DNA of 64,000 nucleotides from the NCBI GenBank assembly GCA_964553775.1, contig CAZKLU010000002.1:1-64000 (forward strand), read 5' to 3'. Made by a program: the position numbers and the translations under genes. The notes under the pieces are model-generated. The model ran no database searches and was not told the origin of the DNA. It saw only the letters and a program-made list of their open reading frames with translations. This document shows, one piece after another, positions 17,294-26,689 of the stretch. The stretch's first letter is position 1. Every line of letters starts with the position of its first letter. This DNA is from RUG626 sp964553775 (lineage in GTDB: Bacteria > Bacillota > Clostridia > Oscillospirales > Oscillospiraceae).

Positions 17294-17596
17294 ATGGTAA
17301 GAAGAATAATCATTTTAAATTTATATCTGCGAACGCTCACCAATTTCAATCAAGCAATTTGTAATAAGTTTAAGGAATGCAGAAAAATGCTATCAACAAG
17401 CAATAGTAAAAAATTTAGAAATTTATATTTATTCTTAAATATGCCGTTTATAGTTTTTGCGCTTGCTTTGATTTACCGTAGTATTCCATCCATAATTAAA
17501 TCGCTTGCGGGTTTTCGGATAATACGGCTTTGGCATTTACAAATTCTTTATTTAGCTTTCCAAGCGTCGGTTTTCAGCAGTTGTTTTCATTTTTGA
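17294..17596 (+). CDS. Doubtful small hydrophobic ORF (100 aa)
   Basis: Open frame with AAAGGA nine bases before the ATG. The protein is basic at the N-terminus and has hydrophobic stretches (LYLFLNMPFIVFALALIY). No domain recognised. Base composition is that of the surrounding AT-rich spacer, which alone can produce such ORFs. Confidence 0.2.
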   Translation: MVRRIIILNLYLRTLTNFNQAICNKFKECRKMLSTSNSKKFRNLYLFLNMPFIVFALALIYRSIPSIIKSLAGFRIIRLWHLQILYLAFQASVFSSCFHF

Positions 17597-18231
17597 ATCC
17601 TATTTTAATCGTAAATAGAAGGCGCGGGAGGTGCTAAACAGGGATGTTACTATGATTATTCGACTCGAGTGAATTTGCTTTTTGCGGATCGAGAATGTAC
17701 ATTTTGGGGCTTTGGAGCAAAATAAAGTCTCTCAATTTGAAAATTGATTGTTTTAATAGGCTGGTTTTCAATAAATTCACAATAATTGTCTTGATGTGGA
17801 ACAATGAGTTGTGATAAAATATATTTGTACGAGTATATTGCTTAGATTTTGTTTGATGAAGTATAAAATGGTGTTAGATGAGTATAAGGTTCTGAAGTAG
17901 TATATAATCAGAACAGGTAAACTTCAAAGATAGATTGAATGTCATTAACGCCAAAATATGGTTCAAAGGGGAAACAGAAGGACAGTTTTTAGCTGAAAAT
18001 TATACTTAAAACCGCAACTTTTTTGCTTTGAGCATTTTATAGAAATCTTGTAAAGGACTCATTTAATAAGGGTTCTGAAACGTGCTGTAACTTTGTTGGC
18101 TGTATAGAGTAGATTTTACAAGCGCAAATGCTGTTTGTGGATTGCGGAAATCCTGTGTTTAAGAATACAGTGGTTTTTATGGACGAAACGGTCATCAAAT
18201 ATATATCATATTGTGTATATTTTAATATCCC

Positions 18232-18258
18232 TTGGCAATTCAAATCTGTTAGTATAAT
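18232..18258 (+). promoter_or_regulatory. Possible promoter for the GDPD gene
   Basis: TTGGCA and TATAAT separated by 15 bases, about 27 bases before the start codon. The -10 is perfect but the spacer is short, so the -35 assignment is weak. Confidence 0.4.
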
Positions 18259-18284
18259 TCCTTTTATCTGAAGGAGATATAGAT

Positions 18285-19085
18285 ATGAAAAGACAGAAAT
18301 CTTTAATTAAATGTGTAATAGCCTTTGCGCTTACGGCTTGCTTGCTTACTCTCACTGCTTGCGGCGCAACTGAACCGCCAACAGAACACCCAACACTTAT
18401 CGCGCACGCCGGCGGAGCTATTCATGGCTACAGACTTACAAATTCACTTGAGGCTATAGACAACGCATATGAAAATGGTTTCCGCTTCATAGAGCTTGAT
18501 ATGGAGCTTACCTCCGATGGCAAGGTAGTTATGATACATGATTGGGAAAGTATGGCAAAACGTATGTTGTTTTCTGAGGGAATACGAACATATGATGAAT
18601 TTTTGTCCTCCGACACTCTTATGGATTTTACGCTTCTTGACCTTGATACGTTGCTCAGCTGGCTCAATAAACACACCGACTGTTGTATAATCACAGATGT
18701 GAAGGCAGCTGATAATGCTGAAATACTTAAAAAAATTATAGCAGCCTGCGATGATGACATCTCACTCATGCAGCGTTTTATCCCGCAGGCGTACTCTTTT
18801 GAGGAATATGATGAGATTAGTGCTCTTGGTTTCAGAAATATAATTCTGACGCTCTACCGAATGGATACGGATGTTGGTACACTCGCTGATTTTGCTCAGA
18901 ACTCGTCACCATGGGCGATAACAATTCCGGAGGAGCGCGTAACTGAAGAACTTATCACAGCCATTTCCGCGAAAGGCACAAATGTATATTCGCACACAAT
19001 AAACAGTCTTGACTTCTTTGAAACATGGCAGCCTCTGGGTCTTACAGGTATATATACTGATTATTTTCAGCCAAATTGGTGGTAA
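18285..19085 (+). CDS. Glycerophosphodiester phosphodiesterase-family lipoprotein
   Basis: 266 residues. A type II signal sequence with lipobox (LLTLTAC, Cys near residue 26) predicts lipid anchoring outside the membrane. The GDPD TIM barrel follows: LIAHAGGAIHGYRLTNSLEA (catalytic His and Glu region), FRFIELDMELTSDGKVV (metal-binding E.D), MIHDW (second catalytic His), then VNVYSHTIN-type end (here TNVYSHTINS). GDPDs cleave glycerophosphodiesters to glycerol-3-phosphate and an alcohol. The usual HRG is HAG here, as seen in a divergent group, so activity on other substrates is possible. AAGGAG precedes the ATG. Confidence 0.87.
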   Translation: MKRQKSLIKCVIAFALTACLLTLTACGATEPPTEHPTLIAHAGGAIHGYRLTNSLEAIDNAYENGFRFIELDMELTSDGKVVMIHDWESMAKRMLFSEGIRTYDEFLSSDTLMDFTLLDLDTLLSWLNKHTDCCIITDVKAADNAEILKKIIAACDDDISLMQRFIPQAYSFEEYDEISALGFRNIILTLYRMDTDVGTLADFAQNSSPWAITIPEERVTEELITAISAKGTNVYSHTINSLDFFETWQPLGLTGIYTDYFQPNWW

Positions 19086-19435
19086 ATACAGAAATCATCT
19101 TTTGACTGGTTTTCATTTTTCTATTTACTTTATGACATTTCCTGCTTTCGCTAATGGTTATATCCAAAGCCGAAACGGTTTTGACTTTGAATGTTTATCT
19201 GAATTTCTGTGCATGGTTCTGTTGCACACAGAATTTTTGAAGTGTACTTTTTACTTCTATAATAGAGTGCAGGTTCAGACTGCCTGAATCATAGGCTCAT
19301 GAGTATAATACACGTTGAAAATCAGAATGCTTGCAAGTATCATACAAAAAATTTTTGAAATCCTGTATAAAACACTTGATTGAACGTGGAAAGTGTGGTA
19401 AACTAAAGTATATAAAACAGAAAGGAAACAGAACT
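19086..19435. other. Intergenic upstream of the YebC gene
   Basis: No gene seen. A promoter candidate for the YebC-family gene lies at its right end (19376-19404). Confidence 0.5.
19376..19404 (+). promoter_or_regulatory. Promoter candidate for the YebC-family gene
   Basis: TTGATT, 17 bases, TAAACT, followed 31 bases later by the ATG. Both hexamers are moderate matches. Confidence 0.45.
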
Positions 19436-20167
19436 ATGTCAGGACATTCAAAATGGCACAACATACAGAAGACAAAGGGAGCGGCTGACGCAAAGAGGGC
19501 GCAGGCGTTTACCAAAATAGCCCGTGAGATGATAGTTGCCGTCAAAGAGGGCGGCAGCGGAGATCCGGCAAACAACTCAAAATTAGCCGCCGTTATCGCG
19601 AAGGCTAAAGCGGCGAATATGCCGAACGATAACATCAAGCGCACGATTGACAAGGCTCTTGGCAGCGGAAGTACAGATAACTTTGAGCGTGTCACATATG
19701 AGGGCTATGGACCGGAGGGCGTGGCGGTAATCGTTGACGCAATGACGGATAACCGCAATAGGACGGCATCCGAGGTGCGGCATCTTTTTGACAAATACGG
19801 CGGAAACATGGGTGCGGCAGGGTGCGTTTCATGGTCGTTCGACAAGAAGGGCGTGATTGTTATTGACAATGAGCACGAGGAGCTTGACGAGGATACCGTT
19901 ATGATGGATGCACTCGACGCGGGAGCAGAGGATTTCCTGCCAGAGGATGCGGTGTTTGAGGTGCGAACATCACCGGATGACCTGCCTGCTGTTGTTTCCG
20001 CACTTGAGGGTAAATACAAATTCCTGTCAGCGCAGGAAGAGATGGTTCCGCAAAATTACATCGCACTCACAGATCCGGACAATGTGAAGAAGTTTGAGAA
20101 AATGCTTGATCTTATGGAGGACAACGACGACATTCAAAACGTGTGGCATAACTGGAATGAGGAGTAA
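19436..20167 (+). CDS. yebC: YebC/PmpR-family transcriptional/translational regulator
   Basis: 243 residues from ATG 19436, chosen because family members begin MSGHSKWHNIQ and AAGGAAA lies nine bases upstream; the longer frame to 19331 has no SD. All family blocks are present: MSGHSKWHNIQKTKGAADAK, NMPNDNIKRTIDKALG, YEGYGPEGVAVIVDAMTDN, NRTASEVRHLFDKYGGNMG. Members bind DNA in some species and help ribosomes through proline-rich stretches in others. A solo gene here, closed by its own terminator at 20193-20233. Confidence 0.95.
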   Translation: MSGHSKWHNIQKTKGAADAKRAQAFTKIAREMIVAVKEGGSGDPANNSKLAAVIAKAKAANMPNDNIKRTIDKALGSGSTDNFERVTYEGYGPEGVAVIVDAMTDNRNRTASEVRHLFDKYGGNMGAAGCVSWSFDKKGVIVIDNEHEELDEDTVMMDALDAGAEDFLPEDAVFEVRTSPDDLPAVVSALEGKYKFLSAQEEMVPQNYIALTDPDNVKKFEKMLDLMEDNDDIQNVWHNWNEE

Positions 20168-20192
20168 GGTTCTTCGGATACTTTCAAATATT

Positions 20193-20233
20193 GAGGCATC
20201 TTTGTAATCTCTCCAGTTGCAAAGGTGCCTTTA
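20193..20233 (+). terminator. Terminator of the YebC gene
   Basis: AGGCATCTTTG (20193-20203) pairs with CAAAGGTGCCT (20219-20229), one G-U pair, followed by TTAT. It lies 26 bases after the stop codon. Confidence 0.7.
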
Positions 20234-20900
20234 TGTCATACTCAAAGCTCAGAAGATTTTCGTTTTTACAGTTTTGCGGCAATCTTTATCTCGCATTGTG
20301 TGAAAATATGCGAAAAAGGTATTGCCAATAGAAAGGATACTGAAAAATTGGTTTTTTCATAAATGTGTTTCGGCTTACTGAATATGCAAATCATACTCAT
20401 ACAAGTATTATAGATATTGGAAAATCGATATTTTCATTGGCATAACGTCTGCGTGATTCTGTCTCGTGAAGCAGGCTGGTTAATACATAGTCCGCAAACT
20501 TAAGCAGCTTAAAAGTCAACGCTATACCCTGCGGCAGTTGAGCATATATGAACCTATAATAACGCAAGACTGCATACAGCCGGATATAATAGAACCAGAG
20601 CGGCAGTTACTATACATCCATGGACATCAAACTCTTGACATTCTCGCGGAGCTTTAAGACTACGATGTGAAAAAAACCGGACTTGTTTTAGGTGTCTCTG
20701 CCGATAAAGAAATATTTTTAAGCGAACGTAGCGTGAAAGTTCGCAGGAAGTGAGTGTATGAAGTGAGCCGCAAACCGGCAATCAATTAAAAATTGATTAC
20801 CGTGGTACTCAGTGGTGCCTTGGCGGAAAACGGACAGACCCTATGCCGTGTGAGCAGCAGTGAGAAATAAATAAAAAAAGTAAACATTTATTTACAAGTA
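20234..20900. other. Intergenic repeat-bearing region
   Basis: No gene. It holds the palindrome AATCAATTAAAAATTGATT (20780-20798), which recurs at 27683-27701 with related flanks (GTGAG.CGCAAAC), and a TACTCAAAGC motif near 20238 found in several other spacers of the window. Looks like degenerate dispersed repeat sequence. Confidence 0.5.
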
Positions 20901-20928
20901 TTGACATTTTTCGATTATGTGTTACAAT
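20901..20928 (+). promoter_or_regulatory. Sigma-A promoter for the AbrB-family gene
   Basis: TTGACA, 16 bases, TACAAT, 33 bases before the ATG. Perfect -35. Confidence 0.75.
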
Positions 20929-20961
20929 ATAAGTATAATAATAGAAAGGAGATGTAAAGTA

Positions 20962-21204
20962 ATGATTTCGACAGGAATAACTCGCAGGGTTGACGAATTA
21001 GGTCGGATAGTGATACCCGCAGAGTTGAGACGGACAATGAACATATATGAGCGAGACCAGATAGAGATATTTTCTGAGAATGATCGCATAATCCTCAAGA
21101 AACACGAAGACTCATGTATTTTCTGCGGGGGAGATGAAAACCTTAGCCTGTTTAAGGAAAAGTATGTCTGCTCAAGCTGTCTCGAAAAGCTCAGAGAATT
21201 TTAA
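20962..21204 (+). CDS. AbrB-family transition-state regulator with C-terminal zinc-finger motif
   Basis: 80 residues from ATG 20962, chosen because AAGGAGATG lies ahead of it and the family begins M.STGI.R.VDELGR. The SpoVT/AbrB swapped-hairpin DNA-binding domain is residues 1-50 (RRVDELGRIVIPAELRRTM). The C-terminus has CIFCGG and CSSC about 20 residues apart, a four-Cys zinc site found in clostridial AbrB-like proteins. Such proteins repress stationary-phase or transition genes as dimers or tetramers; the targets here are unknown. It is divergent in function from the adjacent ATP synthase operon and shares only a terminator with it. Confidence 0.88.
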   Translation: MISTGITRRVDELGRIVIPAELRRTMNIYERDQIEIFSENDRIILKKHEDSCIFCGGDENLSLFKEKYVCSSCLEKLREF

Positions 21205-21277
21205 GACTAACGGGATTTTTTGAAACTCAGAGATATTGCGAAGTAGTTAAGTGGATCCGGGAATTTTGAAAATTTAG

Positions 21278-21316
21278 AAAAAAGATGCATCCGTCTGTTG
21301 GGATGCATCTTTTTTA
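21278..21316. terminator. Bidirectional terminator between the AbrB gene and atpC
   Basis: AAAAAAGATGCATCC (21278-21292) pairs with GGATGCATCTTTTTT (21301-21315), giving T-runs on both strands. It overlaps the atpC stop codon (21314-21316), so the ATP synthase message ends immediately at its last gene. Confidence 0.9.
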
Positions 21317-21718
21317 TTTTATCATTGCGACTCCCTGCCGCACAAGTGAACGCTTCAGTTTCGCCTCAGCTATGTCAAGCTCTAAATCACTTAACCTCGC
21401 CTTTTCAGCCAGCTTGTCACGCGCTGTTGCTTCAGCCTGCTTTGCTCTCTCAATATCTATGTCCTCCTGCCACTCGAACGTTGTCGGGAGCAGCTTTACA
21501 TCACCGTTATTAACTGAGAGCATTCCGCCAACACACGCAGCGTGTCTTGGCTTGCCGTCAACCACAATTGTTGCTCTGCCCATACCAAGAGCAGTTGCGT
21601 AATTTATATGCCGCGGAAGTATGCAGACATCACCCATGGTAGTTCTGACTGTCAGCTTCTCAGCCTCGCCGTCAAACGATGTGCCGTCCGCTGTTACTAT
21701 CTGCAAATGATACGTCAT
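21314..21718 (-). CDS. atpC: F-type ATP synthase epsilon subunit
   Basis: 134 residues. N-terminal beta-sandwich (YHLQIVTADGTSFDGEAEKL, GDVCILPRHINYATAL, GGMLSVNNGDVKLL) followed by the two-helix C-terminal hairpin (DIERAKQAEATARDKL). It is part of the central stalk and regulates hydrolysis. Six bases separate it from atpD upstream. Last gene of the operon. Confidence 0.93.
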   Translation of the reverse strand: MTYHLQIVTADGTSFDGEAEKLTVRTTMGDVCILPRHINYATALGMGRATIVVDGKPRHAACVGGMLSVNNGDVKLLPTTFEWQEDIDIERAKQAEATARDKLAEKARLSDLELDIAEAKLKRSLVRQGVAMIK

Positions 21719-21724
21719 AGCGCG

Positions 21725-23122
21725 TCACCTTTTATTGGCCTTCGCCACTACCTCGTCAATGGAACCCGCGAAGAGGAATGCCGACTCCGGTATATCGTCG
21801 TGCTTGCCCTCAATTATCTCTTTAAATCCGCGTATGGTCTCAGCAATCGGCACATATCTGCCCTCATAACCAGTGAATTGCTCCGCGACACTAAACGGCT
21901 GTGACAGAAAACGCTGTACCTTTCTTGCACGGTTTACTATCAGCTTGTCATCCTCCGAAAGCTCATCCATACCCATAATGGCAATTATATCCTGAAGCTC
22001 CTTGTAACGCTGAAGTATACGTTGTACTGATCTTGCAACATTGTAATGTTCCTCGCCAACTATCTCCGGTGTCAGTATGCGGCTCGTTGAATCAAGCGGA
22101 TCAACTGCCGGATAAATACCGAGAGACGCTATGGATCTGTCAAGAACCGTAGTCGCGTCAAGATGTGCAAATGTGGTTGCCGGAGCAGGGTCGGTAAGGT
22201 CATCCGCCGGAACATATACGGCTTGTACCGATGTTATGGAGCCTTTGCTCGTTGATGTGATTCTCTCCTGCAACGCTCCCATTTCAGTCGCTAACGTCGG
22301 CTGATAACCAACCGCTGACGGCATACGTCCTAAAAGTGCCGAAACCTCAGAACCTGCCTGTGTGAAACGGAAGATGTTGTCAATAAACAAAAGAACATCC
22401 TGATTTTTGACATCACGGAAATATTCTGCCATTGTAAGACCGGAAAGTCCGACTCTCATTCTTGCTCCCGGCGGCTCATTCATCTGACCATACACAAGTG
22501 CTGTTTTTGATAGAACGCCGGATTCCTTCATTTCATTATACAGGTCGTTGCCCTCGCGTGTACGTTCACCAACGCCGGTGAATACGGAAATTCCGCCATG
22601 CTCTGTCGCTATATTATGGATAAGTTCCATAATTAACACGGTTTTTCCAACGCCCGCACCGCCAAAAAGTCCGATTTTACCGCCCTTTGCGTAAGGGCAA
22701 ATGAGGTCAACCACCTTGATTCCCGTCTCGAAAATTTCCGTCGCTGATTGCTGCTCGTCATAAGAGGGGGCTGGTCTATGTATCGGCCAGCGTTCCTTGA
22801 CTTTTTTCAGCGGCATATTGTCAACGGGTTCGCCTAAAAGGTTGAATACACGTCCAAGACACTCATCGCCAACCGGCACAGTAATTGGTCCGCCGGTATC
22901 CTCTGCCTCAAGACCGCGCTTTAACCCATCTGTACTCGCCATAGCAACGCAACGTGCTATGTTGTCACCGATGTGCTGCGATACCTCGCAGGTCAGTACC
23001 CTGTCACCGCTTTTTATGTGTATCGCGTTGAGCAAATTTGGAAGCTCGCCGTCAGCGAACTGTATATCCAGAACTGGTCCCATAATTTGCACAACGGTTC
23101 CTATATGCTTTCCTTTTGCCAA
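21725..23122 (-). CDS. atpD: F-type ATP synthase beta subunit
   Basis: 465 residues from a TTG at 23120-23122 giving MAKGKHIGTVVQIMGPVLDI; AAGGAG lies nine bases ahead, whereas the in-frame TTG at 23131 touches the SD. Nucleotide-binding residues are intact: P-loop GGAGVGKTVLIMELIHN, catalytic Glu region GVGERTREGNDL, GQMNEPPGARMRVG, and DNIFRFTQAGSEVSALLGRM. The beta subunit holds the catalytic sites. A 607-base spacer separates it from atpG, which is unusual for this operon. Confidence 0.96.
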   Translation of the reverse strand: MAKGKHIGTVVQIMGPVLDIQFADGELPNLLNAIHIKSGDRVLTCEVSQHIGDNIARCVAMASTDGLKRGLEAEDTGGPITVPVGDECLGRVFNLLGEPVDNMPLKKVKERWPIHRPAPSYDEQQSATEIFETGIKVVDLICPYAKGGKIGLFGGAGVGKTVLIMELIHNIATEHGGISVFTGVGERTREGNDLYNEMKESGVLSKTALVYGQMNEPPGARMRVGLSGLTMAEYFRDVKNQDVLLFIDNIFRFTQAGSEVSALLGRMPSAVGYQPTLATEMGALQERITSTSKGSITSVQAVYVPADDLTDPAPATTFAHLDATTVLDRSIASLGIYPAVDPLDSTSRILTPEIVGEEHYNVARSVQRILQRYKELQDIIAIMGMDELSEDDKLIVNRARKVQRFLSQPFSVAEQFTGYEGRYVPIAETIRGFKEIIEGKHDDIPESAFLFAGSIDEVVAKANKR

Positions 23123-23729
23123 TTCGTTCAACTCCTTACTGTTATGCTAAAAACAGAAATGAATTTTAATCTTAAAAGTGCTACGGAAATCTTGTGTCGG
23201 ATTTGACCGTTTACAAAACTTCTGAAAGGTATTTTTCGACAGCAAAATTGCGAAAAAGTTTCTGTTGTTTTTATCCTGAAGGTGTCTTTGCGGAGCCTTG
23301 CTAATCTTACGCTGACAAGTATTATAGTTTGCTGATTTACTTAATATGCCATGACATATCAAGGCTATACGCTATAATGTGAAGTCAAAGACATCAAATC
23401 TGAAAATTTAACGGCTCCACGGATCACGACCAAAACAACGGAAAATCCATCTATGTTCCGACTCTTTATCCATAGCGTATCAGATACTACGCAAGGTGCA
23501 AAAATTATTTTCGCTATAAGATAACTCCAATCCTGTAGAGCTTTACGCGGAAAGATGTGGAAAACAAGCTGCTTTTTGGTATGGCTTTACCATGACAAAA
23601 GCATTTCACCGAATGTAGTGCGCGGCTTGCCGCAAGCAGTGTGTGATTAACGCACAAACTGGCTGAAAATTTATTACTGTGCTATACAAGGCTGCATTAC
23701 AATTCGCGGAGTACATATTCGGTGAAAAC
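23123..23729. other. Long spacer inside the ATP synthase operon (atpG-atpD)
   Basis: About 600 bases with no gene in the middle of a normally compact operon. It shares short strings such as ACAAGTATTATAG (about 23316) with the spacer at about 20402. No terminator or promoter consensus was identified, so it is probably transcribed through. Confidence 0.55.
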
Positions 23730-24566
23730 TCAGGCGTTTGCGCCACCAACTATTTCCGTTATTTCCTGCGTGATCGCTCCCTGCCTTGCTCTGTTGTACT
23801 CAAGATTTAGATTGTCGATTATTTCCTCCGCGTTCTTTGTAGCGGAATCCATAGCCGTTCTTCTTGCGCCTTGTTCACTCGCTATCGATTCACAGAGTCC
23901 GCCGTAGATGAGTCCGCCAACATACTCCGGTACTATTGTGTCAAATACCTCAAGGCTTGACGGTTCATAAAGCGTTACCATCTTGGGAGCATCTGAAACT
24001 ATGCTTTCACGTTTCAGCGGCAGCACCGTCATAAGTGTCGGTGTCTGTGTGAGCATCGAAACGAAGCCCGTGTACGCGAGCACTAATTCATCTATTTTGC
24101 CATCGACAAACTGTTCACATAGCTTTCTTGCCATTGTAAAGCAGTCACTGACGGTCACAGCACCCGCTATCGTATACATATCAGACATAATATCCCAGCC
24201 ATGAGTACGCATTGTCTCATTCGCCTTTTTGCCTATCGGAAGGACTATACACGAGACTTTTTCACGCATGGCGTTTTCCGCAAGCTTTATAATATTGTGG
24301 TTATACCCGCCGCAAAGTCCTCTGTCTCCGGCTATAATGACAAAGCAGCTTCTCTTTGCCTCACGTTCCATAATATATGGTGACTCTAAATCCGTATCAC
24401 TGCTCGCTATATCAACCATTGTTCGATAGAGCGTCTCAAAATACGGACGGCTTCTCGTCACATTATCCTGTGCCTTGCGGAGTTTAGAGGCGGCAACCAT
24501 CTCCATTGCCTTTGTTATCTGTTTTGTACTCTCCATACTCCGAATACGGGTTTTAATATTCTTCAT
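23730..24566 (-). CDS. atpG: F-type ATP synthase gamma subunit
   Basis: 278 residues from ATG 24566 (MKNIKTRIRSMESTKQITKA), with AGGAG five bases upstream; a TTG 15 bases earlier lacks an SD. N- and C-terminal rotor helices are present (ITKAMEMVAASKLRKAQ; SATKNAEEIIDNLNLEYNRA then RQGAITQEITEIVGGA). Central stalk rotor. The Rossmann-like middle carries GDRGLCGGYNHNI. Lies 28 bases after atpA. Confidence 0.95.
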   Translation of the reverse strand: MKNIKTRIRSMESTKQITKAMEMVAASKLRKAQDNVTRSRPYFETLYRTMVDIASSDTDLESPYIMEREAKRSCFVIIAGDRGLCGGYNHNIIKLAENAMREKVSCIVLPIGKKANETMRTHGWDIMSDMYTIAGAVTVSDCFTMARKLCEQFVDGKIDELVLAYTGFVSMLTQTPTLMTVLPLKRESIVSDAPKMVTLYEPSSLEVFDTIVPEYVGGLIYGGLCESIASEQGARRTAMDSATKNAEEIIDNLNLEYNRARQGAITQEITEIVGGANA

Positions 24567-24594
24567 GGAGACTCCTGCCAAGAAGATCGCCCCC

Positions 24595-26109
24595 TTACCT
24601 TGCCGAAGTAAATTCGTTAGTGAATGCCGTGAGTGCCGATTTCATTTTTTCTTCGCTGTCACCCTCCAGCTTCCCGGTTGTCCGTATAGCTTCAAGCACC
24701 TCGAACGCTTTGTTATCCATATATTCATAGAGACTACGCTCATATTCCGCTATATCGCTGACTGCGACATTTTTCAAAAATCCATTAGTCGCCGCATAGA
24801 ATATGCACACCTGATGCGCCGCTTCAACCGGAGCACCGTTTTTCTGTTTCAGTACCTCGACAATGCGTTCACCCTGAGCAAGTCTGTCCTTCGTATCCTG
24901 ATCGAGGTCGGAGCCAAATTGCGCGAAGCTCTGAAGCTCTCTGTATTGAGAATAGAGGAGTTTAAGAGAACCCGCGACTTTTTTCATCGCCTTTATCTGT
25001 GCGTTGCCGCCAACACGCGATACTGAAATGCCGGGATTCACCGCCGGCATCACGCCGGAATGAAACAGCTCAGATTCAAGGAATATCTGCCCATCTGTTA
25101 TCGAGATGACATTTGTTGGAATATATGCTGAAACATCGCCTGCTTGAGTCTCAATTATCGGCAGCGCGGTGAGTGACCCGCCGCCTTTCTCAGGTGACAG
25201 TCTTGCGGCACGTTCAAGCAATCTTGAGTGCAAGTAGAAAACATCGCCCGGATACGCCTCACGTCCCGGAGGTCTTCTGATAAGCAACGAAATAGCTCTG
25301 TATGCCACCGCGTGTTTGCTCAAATCATCGTATATTATGAGTACATCCTGACCCTTGTTCATAAAGTATTCGCCCATTGTACAACCGGTATACGGAGCTA
25401 TATACTGCATAGGAGCAAGCTCTGATGCGGTAGCACTCACAACAATCGTGTAGTCCATGGCTCCGGCAGCTTCAAGCGTGTTCACAACCTGCGCGACTGT
25501 TGAACGCTTCTGACCGATAGCAACATAGATACAGATACAGCTTTTGCCCTTCTGGTTAATAATTGTATCAATACCGATTGTTGACTTGCCGGTCTGTCTG
25601 TCACCGATTATAAGCTCACGCTGACCTCTGCCTATTGGTATCATCGAGTCTATAGCCTTGATTCCGGTCTGAAGCGGCACTGAGACACTCTTTCTGTCAA
25701 TTATACCCGGAGCGGTAGCTTCAATCGGGTCGTAACGTACAGCTTCTATCGGTCCTTTACCGTCTATCGGCGAACCAAGAGCGTCAACGACTCTTCCTAT
25801 CAGCTTTTCACCCACAGGAACAGAAACAACTCTGCCGGTACGTTTAACTATATCGCCCTCGCGTATGCCATTGTCGGAACCGAGTATAACGATTGAAACA
25901 GACGCTTCCTCAAGGTTCTGAGCCATGCCAAATTCACCGTTTGGGAACTCGATCAGCTCATTCATGAGGCAGTTGTCAAGTCCTGAGGCTCTTGCTATGC
26001 CGTCACCGACGAGTATTACAGTACCCGTCTCGCTCTGTTCTATTTTGTGCTCGTAGTTTTTTATCTGAGCACGTATTATCTTTGTTATTTCCTCTGGTTT
26101 AAGTTCCAT
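24595..26109 (-). CDS. atpA: F-type ATP synthase alpha subunit
   Basis: 504 residues from ATG 26109 giving MELKPEEITKIIRAQIKNYE, the usual start; the open frame reaches 26235 but that part overlaps atpH. P-loop GDRQTGKSTIGIDTIINQKG, GQKRSTVAQVVNTLE, the QYIAPYTGCTMGEYF region and the arginine finger segment SVSRVGGNAQIKAMKKVAG are all present. Non-catalytic nucleotide-binding subunit of the hexamer. SD before the start is weak, so coupling to atpH is likely. Confidence 0.95.
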   Translation of the reverse strand: MELKPEEITKIIRAQIKNYEHKIEQSETGTVILVGDGIARASGLDNCLMNELIEFPNGEFGMAQNLEEASVSIVILGSDNGIREGDIVKRTGRVVSVPVGEKLIGRVVDALGSPIDGKGPIEAVRYDPIEATAPGIIDRKSVSVPLQTGIKAIDSMIPIGRGQRELIIGDRQTGKSTIGIDTIINQKGKSCICIYVAIGQKRSTVAQVVNTLEAAGAMDYTIVVSATASELAPMQYIAPYTGCTMGEYFMNKGQDVLIIYDDLSKHAVAYRAISLLIRRPPGREAYPGDVFYLHSRLLERAARLSPEKGGGSLTALPIIETQAGDVSAYIPTNVISITDGQIFLESELFHSGVMPAVNPGISVSRVGGNAQIKAMKKVAGSLKLLYSQYRELQSFAQFGSDLDQDTKDRLAQGERIVEVLKQKNGAPVEAAHQVCIFYAATNGFLKNVAVSDIAEYERSLYEYMDNKAFEVLEAIRTTGKLEGDSEEKMKSALTAFTNEFTSAR

Positions 26110-26149
26110 ACTCTGCCAGCTTTCATCCTTAAATTTTCCCTTGTGACGT

Positions 26150-26689
26150 TCAAAGCGTCTCTTCAGAGAGCATTCTTGAAATAGCGTCAAGTCTTGAACG
26201 CACCGTTCCGTCGTAGCGTTTTCCGTCCATCTCAAGCCGCACTCCGCCTATAAGTGAACGGTCAATACGCACGGTAAGTTCTATTTTTTTATCTGTGACC
26301 TCAGATATTCTCTTTCGGAGCTTTTTTTCAAGCTCCGGCGTAAGCGGTACCGCCGTAACAGCCATCACATCGAGTATACCGTTGTCATCGTTGTATCTCC
26401 TCTTGTAGGTTTTAACACAAGAGTCAAATTCCCGTATTAGTCCTCTTTCCACAAGGAGCTTCATGAAGTTGAGAAGATAAGGCTCTACTTTGCCGCCAAA
26501 GCTTTCGTCCAAGATACCGCAGCGTTCCTCTTTGGAGACTGTCGGTACTGATAGCAACCTGATGTACTGGGGATTGTCACGCAATATGTCAGCTGTGACC
26601 TTCATCTCTTCCAATACCTTGCCGGAGAGTTCCTCGTCACGGCACAGTTCATACAGCGCGTTGGCATACAGTTCTCCTCGCGTACTCAT
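26150..26689 (-). CDS. atpH: F-type ATP synthase delta subunit
   Basis: 179 residues, one OSCP/delta domain: GELYANALYELCRDEEL at the N-terminus and the conserved C-terminal IDRSLIGGVRLEMDGKRYDG, then SVRSRL-like end (TVRSRLDAISRML). It joins the peripheral stalk to the alpha-beta hexamer. Overlaps atpF by four bases (ATGA). Confidence 0.93.
   Translation of the reverse strand: MSTRGELYANALYELCRDEELSGKVLEEMKVTADILRDNPQYIRLLSVPTVSKEERCGILDESFGGKVEPYLLNFMKLLVERGLIREFDSCVKTYKRRYNDDNGILDVMAVTAVPLTPELEKKLRKRISEVTDKKIELTVRIDRSLIGGVRLEMDGKRYDGTVRSRLDAISRMLSEETL

Larger units (their letters stand above)
16906..18284. other. Long intergenic region with decayed coding fragments
   Basis: About 1.4 kb with no recognised gene. 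A protein-like piece lies at 17908-18009 on the plus strand: VNFKDRLNVINAKIWFKGE then TEGQFLAENYT and a stop. It has no start or family match that I know and is probably the tail of a lost gene. The candidate ORF at 17294 is listed separately. The rest is AT-rich. Confidence 0.5.
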
